This document shows, one piece after another, positions 1-6,894 of a stretch of 7,717 nt of DNA. The notes below the pieces were generated by a model. The model was not told where the DNA came from. It saw only the letters and a list, made by a program, of their open reading frames with translations, and searched no databases. Source of the stretch: an uncultured Chthonomonas sp. (GTDB taxonomy: Bacteria > Armatimonadota > Chthonomonadetes > Chthonomonadales > CAJBBX01); contig CAISOI010000429.1 of assembly GCA_903886985.1 (NCBI GenBank), positions 1 through 7,717 on the forward strand, written 5' to 3'. Numbering within the stretch: the first letter of the stretch is position 1; each line of letters begins with the position of its first letter. A program made the translations under genes and the position numbers.

Positions 1-3000
1 AAAGAATGCTATTCTATCGTCGCGGACATCCATATCGCACCACCAGTTCTTCCATCCATCCTCAAATGAATCGGCTGTTCCAAGTTCCGAAACCTCGCAC
101 CCCGAAGGCAGAGCATCTTCTATCAAGACATAATCCAGCGGCTTCGTTACCGTAATTGTCAACTTGACCCGTATCTTATCGCCAATATTCAGGTGATTGC
201 CTGTCTGTTCGGCTTCCAGTCGATAACCACCGTTGTTTAATTTTCTGCCGGTGAGCCGGAGGTAGATGCGGTCAATGGTGATCGCTTTTGAATCAGCCGC
301 TTTCATATCTTCCATAAGTGCCGTTTGTCGCATCTCCGCGGAATAGAAAGTGGTCGATCCATCAGTCTTTGTAAGAGTGACTTCATTGCGACCAGTATTG
401 AGCTTGCTTGCCGGAATTCTTAGAATCATCTCTTCGTTGCTTCCAGCCGAGATATCAAGCTTCGCATATTCTTTGCCATTTAGGTTCACAACAACCGTTG
501 CTGGTGAAGGCGTTTCCTGATGTGAAACTTTCACATAATCACAAATTGTCGCTATCACACATGATGTGGACCATGTATCCGACCACTGATCACCGTTTCG
601 GTGCAACATTAGCCATCGAATGGCTGTAGCTATACGAGGATCATTCGGGTTCGATTTTAGCATTGCGCGGGTTGCAAGAGCGGTCACGCTCTGGTCGGAC
701 CAGTGAAATGAGTCGAGATTACTCACGGTCCAGTGCAATAGATTATCGTTAGATTGACTGGTTCGGATCAGCAGGTCTAACCCAACCGGTTTCGCAATTT
801 TGAGTTCCGATTCCAACATCGAATAGAACGCCAGCCCACGTGGGGAGAGGTTTGCCGGTTTCAACAACTTCATTTTAGCAGTGGCAATTTTCTTGCCTTC
901 AGGCGTTTCCGACACCGCCAACCCGTAAAGAAGAAATGCAGAATCGTCACCGCCAGCCTTATCAAACATCCTGCCAGAAGCGGCAACACCTCTGTTAAGC
1001 ATGTCTGGGTTAATCTGAACCCCGGCGCGTTTTGCAGTACCCAGTCCGTAGAGAACATATGCTGTCATCCATGCATCATCTTCGTCCTGAATCCACCAAC
1101 CCCATCCGCCAGACTGGTGTTGGAATTTTGAGAGCCTCGAGAGCCCATCCCTGATCATCGTCGGCAACTTAATCTTCTGATCAGAGACAAATTTGGGATT
1201 GAGGCCCTTTAATTGCATTGCCATGACATCGGGTAGGAAACGACTCATGGTCTGCTCGGTACAACCATAAGGGAAACCGACGAGGTAGTCGAGTGCTCCG
1301 GTCAGACTGTTCGCTATGGATGGGCTAATTCGAATAGTCATCCTGGCGGATGACGGCACAGAGTTAGATTCCATATGGAATACCTCCGTAGAAGGCTTTG
1401 CCGTAACTTCGCCGGAGAATGTAGTAAATTCCTCTCGACCGTGTGGTCGAATGGGGAAATGAAGCTCTACTCGATCTGCAAACTGAGTGCCGTCAGGCTT
1501 TTTTGGAGTCCATGCAGAGACGTCAACACTTGCATCCTGTTGATCACCTGACGTAATTTTCCACTTGATAGTCGCTGTACCACCGGATTTCACACTGACG
1601 GTCTGTTGGTCACTGCCAAAAACAGTAAGACTTGCAGTTCTCAATTTAACGAGTGAAGTCTGATCTGAACCCGTCTCGTTGTGAATAACGGCAATGATCT
1701 GGGATTCGTCTTTCTGAGTGGCGAATCTCGGCAGTTCCACTCTTACCAAAAATGGCTTATTGGAAATAACCTTGGTAATGCCGCTCCCAAACGAAGTATT
1801 GGAAGTTTGGGCTACGGCGGTTGCTCTCCACGTTGTCAAATTGTCTGGTAATGCAAATGCAACTGTCGCCTTGCCATTAGAATCGGTTCTGATGTCGGGG
1901 TTCCAGTAAGCTGTATCAGGAAAATGTTTACGGGCAGTAGTTTTAGGTTCTGCTTTGTTAGCATCTCCTAGGTATTCAATCGCGAACGAGTAATAAGTCT
2001 GTACACGGTTGTATCGGCGCGGATAAAACACGTCGACAATGCTATTGGGCGAATCTTCACGTAAAGCGAAGATTGACTCGTCTACAACTGCGAGCGAAAC
2101 CTCGGAGGCGACTGGATTGCCTTTATAGTCGGTGGTCTTAATGTTGTATTTTATTTTGTCGCCCGGTTGATAGCCCGCGAGCAGCGTAGACGATGCGGGT
2201 GTTCGGTCGGGGGTGACTTTCACGTTGATAGATCGCATTTGTATGTTTACACGCAGCCCCGTGCTCGTCTGAGCGAATTTCTTGCCCTTAACGTAACATA
2301 CAGCCAGCATCACATTGGGACCGTAGGACGATAAAACAGGTACCTTGATTACGGTGCTTTTGGAGGTAATCGGAACAGTGAATGCGGAATAGATACGATC
2401 CCCTTCGATAGTAAACAGCGCCGTCTGCCCAACTTGACCCGTGTTTACTAGCACTCGTGCGGTCTCTCCCGGAGAATATTTCCGTTTGTCAGTGGATAAA
2501 CTTAGATCCTCATACGTTGTATCAAGATCATTGTCATGATCGCTGGCAACCCATAGGTAGGCTTGCCCCGTGATCGTCCGCTGATGGTCGTCCAAAACCG
2601 TCGCTGTTAATCTAAGCTCTCCCCGTTTCGCCGGAGTCAAACTTAATGTGGCTTTGCCGTCGGACCCGGTTGTTGCATCTAGCTTTCCCAATACCGTGAA
2701 GGTTTCCTGATTGTCTTTCCATTTCGACGTTCCGTATTGAAGGGAAACGCGTCGATTTGCAATTGGTTTGTGATTCATATCCCGCACACTGATGGTCACC
2801 TGAGTTGGTTTGCCAGGTTCTCCAAGATAGCCTTCTGGGCGCACTGACAATGCAAAATCACCTGCGGTTACTTGTACGGTCTTCTCTTCAGCCACATTGC
2901 GACCTGCATCATCTGTTACAGTGGCAGAGAGGGTAATAATTTGACTCTGAGAGAGATTGTCATCCTTGTTCACTTTTGGAGTTAGCCGTATTTTGCCTTT

Positions 3001-4695
3001 GCCGTTCTCATCGAGAACGATTTGCATCCGACTTCCATCGGTGGACCCCAAGTATTGCATTGACGAGAAGGAAGCACGGGAGTTCCTGTCGTCTTCAGGG
3101 TCATAATCATAGTCATCAGGATATTCAGCCGCCCAATCGACCATGGAGTAATTGTAAACTTCCACTTTGGCACCCGCAACGGGAGCACCAAAATAATATT
3201 TAGCTGAGACGTCCGCTTCAATTGTCTCGCCTCTCACAAAAGTCTTCTTTGTCGGCGTAATGGTGACTTCAAATTCGGGTTTCCGGTACGAGGCGACAAC
3301 AAAATCATTAGTCTGTTTCACACCGCCCATGTCCGTTACAATTGTGTAAACTCCCGTTCGAGCCTCAGGGCTGAGGGCAAACTTTCCATTAAATGATCCA
3401 TATGAATTGGTCGATTTGTGGTCCGAGAAGATCTTTTCGCCGTTGGGATCATGTATTTCAAGTCCAATTGGGACCTGATTAGCGATAGAATATTTCACGC
3501 CAGGATCGTCTGCTCGCCGAGTGACACCTTTATAATTTATCTGTTGGCCCGGACGGTATATTGGGCGGTCGGTATAGACATATGCCCGGTACTTGCCATC
3601 TTCTTCTCTGCGTTCGTATTCATCACGATTGACGATCGACTCGTCATTTCCATGAATCGCCACCGCGACAAACTTGGATCGCTCATTTCCCTCCGTGAAT
3701 TTCGAGTTGGAGGCGATAGACGTTTTGAAAATGCCCTGATTGTCCGTCATGCCAGTGGTTATCAGTTTTCCATCTCGGTAGGCTCTTATTTGACTGCCTG
3801 AATAGGGAGTTCCGTTCTTAAGGTCCGAGACATACGCGAGCAATTGGTCAGGTGTCTGTTTCAAAACCAATGCAGTATCGGTTATTAGAACCCAGTTGGC
3901 TACACTTGCCTTTTCATGCTTTACTTCAGTTAAGTAGAGGCCCGGTTCGTGGATATCCATTGGCAGACGTTTGAAATAGAAGCCCTCTCGATCCGCATCC
4001 TTAATGGAATATTCCTTTGTCTGAAACGGTTCCATCGTTTTCCCATTGGCTAATATTAAGAGACTCTGAGGAATACTCGTAGGTGGGGATGTCTGGTCAT
4101 AATCGTAGGTCGGGTGCAGTTCGTTGAGTGCCTTCTCACCACCGGGACGGGAAAACACATCGGACAGGCGCGTTTTGTATATCCGCATGGTCAACTTATC
4201 GGATTTTGACTTATCAAGCGACGTAATATATCCCCGCACCGGAAAGACTGCCTTCTCTGATGTCGTAAAAATTCGTTGGTGGACAGAGCTGGATAATTCG
4301 GAATGCGACCTTTCTAACGAAAGCCTTACTGGTGTGACTCCGCCCTCTTCTACTATGATAGTAGAAATGTTCACCTGATGGGACGAGGACGACGCCGTAA
4401 CTTCGTACTCGCCGGATTCGATATGGTTGAGGCGGAACTCACCCTTTTTGTTTGAGTTTGCATAGCGACGACGTTGTCCACCTTCCGATGTGAGTGGGGT
4501 GAAGAATATTTCGGCTCCCTCCAATGGTTGCTTGTATTCATTCAACTTGACGGTTCCAACTACTGTTCCCATCGCAGGTTCATTATCAAAGGACGTGGAA
4601 AAACCGTACCAAATTGCCCCCAGCGCACCGAGAACGGCGAGGTTTCGCGGGAGTATTCGGCCAACTGACTTTGCAATACCAATTAAGGAACTCAT
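1..4695 (-). CDS. Bacterial alpha-2-macroglobulin family protein, membrane-anchored, thioester-containing (3' end beyond window)
   Basis: The frame is open from ATG at 4695 to the window edge: 1,565 codons without a stop, C-terminus missing. Domains seen: a short basic N-terminus and hydrophobic anchor (about residues 17-33, no lipobox Cys); a carboxypeptidase-regulatory-like beta domain (about 44-128); the MG2 signature YVYTDRPIYRPG (372-383); repeated MG-type beta domains; VVDESIF (870-876) followed by YPRRYNRV (891-898); the A2M domain motif HFPDTAYW...LPDNLTTW (924-956); the thioester motif PYGCTEQ with Cys1145 and Gln1148; and the thioester-domain helical segment GGWGWW (1196-1201). LDYVLIEDALPSG (1520-1532) belongs to the last MG domain. 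Known for the family: proteases cleave a bait region, which exposes the thioester and traps the enzyme covalently. An envelope-anchored protease-inhibitor role is inferred from this. The end VRDDRIAFF resembles family C-termini, so perhaps 50-80 residues are missing. The start is supported by an AAAGGAA ribosome site 8 nt upstream and by overlap with the upstream gene. Family assignment is very secure; the physiological target is unknown. Confidence 0.96.
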   Translation of the reverse strand, partial: MSSLIGIAKSVGRILPRNLAVLGALGAIWYGFSTSFDNEPAMGTVVGTVKLNEYKQPLEGAEIFFTPLTSEGGQRRRYANSNKKGEFRLNHIESGEYEVTASSSSHQVNISTIIVEEGGVTPVRLSLERSHSELSSSVHQRIFTTSEKAVFPVRGYITSLDKSKSDKLTMRIYKTRLSDVFSRPGGEKALNELHPTYDYDQTSPPTSIPQSLLILANGKTMEPFQTKEYSIKDADREGFYFKRLPMDIHEPGLYLTEVKHEKASVANWVLITDTALVLKQTPDQLLAYVSDLKNGTPYSGSQIRAYRDGKLITTGMTDNQGIFKTSIASNSKFTEGNERSKFVAVAIHGNDESIVNRDEYERREEDGKYRAYVYTDRPIYRPGQQINYKGVTRRADDPGVKYSIANQVPIGLEIHDPNGEKIFSDHKSTNSYGSFNGKFALSPEARTGVYTIVTDMGGVKQTNDFVVASYRKPEFEVTITPTKKTFVRGETIEADVSAKYYFGAPVAGAKVEVYNYSMVDWAAEYPDDYDYDPEDDRNSRASFSSMQYLGSTDGSRMQIVLDENGKGKIRLTPKVNKDDNLSQSQIITLSATVTDDAGRNVAEEKTVQVTAGDFALSVRPEGYLGEPGKPTQVTISVRDMNHKPIANRRVSLQYGTSKWKDNQETFTVLGKLDATTGSDGKATLSLTPAKRGELRLTATVLDDHQRTITGQAYLWVASDHDNDLDTTYEDLSLSTDKRKYSPGETARVLVNTGQVGQTALFTIEGDRIYSAFTVPITSKSTVIKVPVLSSYGPNVMLAVCYVKGKKFAQTSTGLRVNIQMRSINVKVTPDRTPASSTLLAGYQPGDKIKYNIKTTDYKGNPVASEVSLAVVDESIFALREDSPNSIVDVFYPRRYNRVQTYYSFAIEYLGDANKAEPKTTARKHFPDTAYWNPDIRTDSNGKATVAFALPDNLTTWRATAVAQTSNTSFGSGITKVISNKPFLVRVELPRFATQKDESQIIAVIHNETGSDQTSLVKLRTASLTVFGSDQQTVSVKSGGTATIKWKITSGDQQDASVDVSAWTPKKPDGTQFADRVELHFPIRPHGREEFTTFSGEVTAKPSTEVFHMESNSVPSSARMTIRISPSIANSLTGALDYLVGFPYGCTEQTMSRFLPDVMAMQLKGLNPKFVSDQKIKLPTMIRDGLSRLSKFQHQSGGWGWWIQDEDDAWMTAYVLYGLGTAKRAGVQINPDMLNRGVAASGRMFDKAGGDDSAFLLYGLAVSETPEGKKIATAKMKLLKPANLSPRGLAFYSMLESELKIAKPVGLDLLIRTSQSNDNLLHWTVSNLDSFHWSDQSVTALATRAMLKSNPNDPRIATAIRWLMLHRNGDQWSDTWSTSCVIATICDYVKVSHQETPSPATVVVNLNGKEYAKLDISAGSNEEMILRIPASKLNTGRNEVTLTKTDGSTTFYSAEMRQTALMEDMKAADSKAITIDRIYLRLTGRKLNNGGYRLEAEQTGNHLNIGDKIRVKLTITVTKPLDYVLIEDALPSGCEVSELGTADSFEDGWKNWWCDMDVRDDRIAFF
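4692..4695 (-). other. ATGA stop/start overlap between the two minus-strand genes
   Basis: Read on the minus strand the four bases are ATGA. ATG starts the alpha-2-macroglobulin and TGA ends the membrane protein gene. This 4-bp overlap is the classic arrangement for translational coupling, in which a ribosome finishing the first gene can restart on the second. It implies one transcript and linked production of both proteins. Confidence 0.92.
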
Positions 4696-6380
4696 CGGGC
4701 AGTTCCTTTGCCAACTGTCAGGTTGGAGTGCTCTTTATTTGCGATCACCCTCCCGACAATGTCCGTCACGATGAGTGCCCCGCCGACCGCCAGAAGAATG
4801 TATTCCAAGTAGTGGATTTTTTGACTACGGGTCAGCGCATTTATCAGAAGTGCATGGTGTGTCCACTGTGAAACCGCAAGAGCCATCGCTAACGCAAAGA
4901 GCCCCGACATTTGGCGCGCTCTCGCGGATAGGGGTTGGGACGAAAGTGGTGAAAAACCACTCAACGATAAAGCCAATCCGCCGAGCAGAGCGAGAATAGC
5001 TTTAGATTTCCATAGAATGATGATTACACCCGGAAGGGCAACCGCAGCAAGGCCCACCGTGCACAGTTTTATCATAGCTATTACGCTCAATTTGCCCGGA
5101 ACGATTCGAAAGGACGACGCTTCCGCAAATATCCATGGTGCGGACATTCCTACTAAGAATCCAAAAATCGCATATTGGTCGGCGATGGAAACGCCCTTGA
5201 GTTCTGATTGAAATCGTACTTGAACAAATCTCAGTAGTCCGAGTATCGTTGCGAAGAGTGCTGGTGAAAGCATATCGTCTAGGGATATAAAAGCGCGATG
5301 CTCCTCTGACTTCGTAATTGGGCTGGTTTGTCGAATTGCGATCATTGCGATTACTAACCATGCGGGGAGTAGCGCAACACAGACTCCATAATTGTGCAGC
5401 CAGGCGTAGGTCACCATGCTTGCACCTAGAACCACCAAGATTGCCAGAGGGCGATAGTGCATTGCAGTTGTGAGGGTTTGTTTAGAATTGGAATCAGCTT
5501 CGCTATTTAGCCACCATACGGCCATAAATGAGAATAAGCCAACAAGAATTGACTTGAAGAAATAATCCTCATCAATATGCCGTTGGATAAACCATGAGCC
5601 ACTAAGAACAATTGCTGAACTGACCAAAAATTGAGCAATTTGCTCTAATCGTCTTTGGAAGAAAGTTGATTGCACTACTGAGCTCGTGGCACCGGCAACG
5701 GACGCTACGACTTTGTTATTCATGAACGGCCGAGCGAGTAGGGCACCCGGAATCGAGCCAATTAGAGCAGCAAAAGGCACTAATGTTCCTAATTCTAAAG
5801 CAGCCGTACTGAACTGTCTTGCAATCTCCATGGTTGTGCCATGAAATTCACCTAGAGCCATTGCCGCAGCGAGGGATGTGGTGAATCCAATTCCGGTAAT
5901 CATTCCTATTGTTACAGGAGCGTTGTCACTTGTCTCATCCAGACCTTGCCGCAAGAAGAAAGTAACTGACAACATTCCAATAGCGACACCGATGAAACCG
6001 TCGATTAAAATGTCTCTATTGCCGAGCGCGACAGCACTCAAAGCAACAATTCCTGCCCACATCGGTGCTAGTATCACTGTTCCAGAAACAAAAGTTCGCA
6101 TGTTCGGTTGGAATCTAAGTAAAAGATAACCCGACAAAATTGCAGCCAACCCGCCATAGAGAAACCCTGAGCCGAAACCGTGGCCCCCAGCAAACGGCGC
6201 GAGAGAAGGCAAAGTGATTGCGAAAATTAGAAATGGCAGAAGCAATGCCATCCAGCGATTCGACTTCTCCACGCGATCGAACGCCTTAAACGATAATGCA
6301 CCACCAGTCGTGGCGAGCAGACCTACAAAAAGCCCCAAACAACCCAGCGCAAGTGTGCACCACACCATGCTGCGTTCCAT
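4692..6380 (-). CDS. Polytopic membrane protein of unknown function, coupled to the alpha-2-macroglobulin gene
   Basis: A complete 562-residue protein that I do not recognise. It is strongly hydrophobic, with about 15-17 likely membrane helices at roughly 6-29, 43-63, 69-89, 97-119, 127-144, 154-177, 193-215, 246-264, 273-291, 309-328, 331-349, 370-388, 401-420, 430-457, 460-478, 490-508 and 524-546. Loops are short. The longest hydrophilic stretches lie at about 217-245, 292-308 and 350-369, so no soluble catalytic domain is visible. A Gly/His-rich stretch, GGHGFGSGFLYGG (65-77), precedes helix 3. The C-terminus is polar and basic. The ATG at 6380 has a GGAG ribosome site 7 nt upstream; a second ATG at codon 5 is a weaker alternative. 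The TGA stop overlaps the start of the macroglobulin gene, so the two are almost certainly co-transcribed. It could be a transporter, a flippase-like protein or a membrane scaffold for its partner; the sequence does not decide. That it is a gene is secure; its function is unknown. Confidence 0.9.
   Translation of the reverse strand: MERSMVWCTLALGCLGLFVGLLATTGGALSFKAFDRVEKSNRWMALLLPFLIFAITLPSLAPFAGGHGFGSGFLYGGLAAILSGYLLLRFQPNMRTFVSGTVILAPMWAGIVALSAVALGNRDILIDGFIGVAIGMLSVTFFLRQGLDETSDNAPVTIGMITGIGFTTSLAAAMALGEFHGTTMEIARQFSTAALELGTLVPFAALIGSIPGALLARPFMNNKVVASVAGATSSVVQSTFFQRRLEQIAQFLVSSAIVLSGSWFIQRHIDEDYFFKSILVGLFSFMAVWWLNSEADSNSKQTLTTAMHYRPLAILVVLGASMVTYAWLHNYGVCVALLPAWLVIAMIAIRQTSPITKSEEHRAFISLDDMLSPALFATILGLLRFVQVRFQSELKGVSIADQYAIFGFLVGMSAPWIFAEASSFRIVPGKLSVIAMIKLCTVGLAAVALPGVIIILWKSKAILALLGGLALSLSGFSPLSSQPLSARARQMSGLFALAMALAVSQWTHHALLINALTRSQKIHYLEYILLAVGGALIVTDIVGRVIANKEHSNLTVGKGTAR
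4703..4709 (-). promoter_or_regulatory. Ribosome binding site for the alpha-2-macroglobulin gene
   Basis: The minus strand reads AAAGGAA here, inside the last codons of the membrane protein gene. Its AGGA core lies 8 nt before the ATG at 4695, a normal spacing. It supports that start codon and shows that the overlapping gene can also recruit ribosomes directly. Confidence 0.7.
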
Positions 6381-6387
6381 AATTCGA

Positions 6388-6391
6388 CTCC
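6388..6391 (-). promoter_or_regulatory. Ribosome binding site for the membrane protein gene
   Basis: The minus strand reads GGAG, followed by 7 nt and the ATG at 6380. This favours that ATG over the in-frame ATG four codons further in. Confidence 0.65.
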
Positions 6392-6453
6392 AGTTATAAA
6401 TAAGAAAATCTTGAGAGAAAGAATAGTGACCGTAATGTCGGTCTGAAAGTGGT

Positions 6454-6470
6454 TAATCGCTTTGCGATTA
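6454..6470. repeat. Perfect inverted repeat TAATCGC-TTT-GCGATTA
   Basis: Two 7-base arms are exact reverse complements around a 3-base spacer. They lie 74 bp upstream of the start of the membrane protein gene. No run of T follows on either strand, so it does not look like an intrinsic terminator. It could be an operator for a dimeric regulator or a small hairpin in the 5' leader of the leftward transcript. The palindrome is seen directly; its role is inference. Confidence 0.5.
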
Positions 6471-6841
6471 GTTGAATATAGGAATTGTGTGTGGACGGCG
6501 ATGCGTGCGCCGGTGGTCTGTGGCGGTCACTGCCCATAGAGTTCCATTACGGGGTTTCTTGGACAGGCTGACGAAAGTAATGAGACCGACATTGTTTCTA
6601 TACTTAACATCAGGATATGGCGTATCCACAAACTGTGAGGACTACCTCCGTAGCAAAACCGATATCATGAACCAATAACGGGTCAAGTGATAAGTAAACA
6701 ATATCACAGACTACGTGCCGAGTCAATAGCATTGCAAAATAATTTCACAGATGTGGTAGTAATTTCGCAATTGGCGTCAAAAACGGCAAATTCACCAAAC
6801 CCTTTTTGAAACATCAATACGAAAAATGTCTCTCACTCTAT

Positions 6842-6858
6842 CATAATAGTGTTATAGT
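6842..6858 (+). promoter_or_regulatory. Possible promoter -10 region for the DUF1501 gene
   Basis: Two overlapping -10-like hexamers, CATAAT (6842-6847) and TATAGT (6853-6858), sit in an AT-rich stretch 37-53 nt before the start codon. Neither has a good TTGACA-like -35 at 16-18 bp, so this is only a weak candidate. Confidence 0.25.
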
Positions 6859-6879
6859 CTCTACTTGTATGAGTTTTGT

Positions 6880-6884
6880 AGGAG
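6880..6884 (+). promoter_or_regulatory. Ribosome binding site for the DUF1501 gene
   Basis: AGGAG lies 10 nt before the ATG at 6895. It supports that start, which also gives the family's usual N-terminus. Confidence 0.7.
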
Positions 6885-6894
6885 TTAATCATCG

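Larger units (their letters stand above)
6381..6894. other. Divergent intergenic region of about 514 bp
   Basis: This stretch separates the leftward membrane protein/macroglobulin operon from the rightward DUF1501 gene and must contain promoters for both. I see no convincing gene in it. The longest open frame (6472-6678 on the plus strand, TTG start, no ribosome site, 68 codons) has no recognisable sequence. The part nearest the DUF1501 gene is AT-rich. Two inverted repeats are visible: a perfect 7-bp one at 6454-6470 and a 6-bp one (GTGATA...TATCAC) at 6687-6707. No tRNA, rRNA or riboswitch-like structure was recognised. Confidence 0.7.

Noticed and set aside
3418..3801. 127-codon plus-strand open frame
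   Set aside because: It lies antisense inside the macroglobulin gene, whose frame shows clear MG2 motifs across the same bases.
1..4695. Frameshift or pseudogene in the long macroglobulin frame
   Set aside because: Translating the whole span gave no internal stop, and the family motifs appear in order in one frame.
5002..5361. 119-codon minus-strand open frame
   Set aside because: It is in another frame of the membrane protein gene, and its product is polar and unlike any protein family.
6454..6470. Intrinsic terminator
   Set aside because: The hairpin has no T-run on either strand, and it lies between divergent genes, where a terminator is not expected.
6472..6678. 68-codon plus-strand open frame in the intergenic region
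   Set aside because: TTG start, no ribosome binding site, a composition rich in Arg and Cys and no recognisable family. It looks like a chance open frame.
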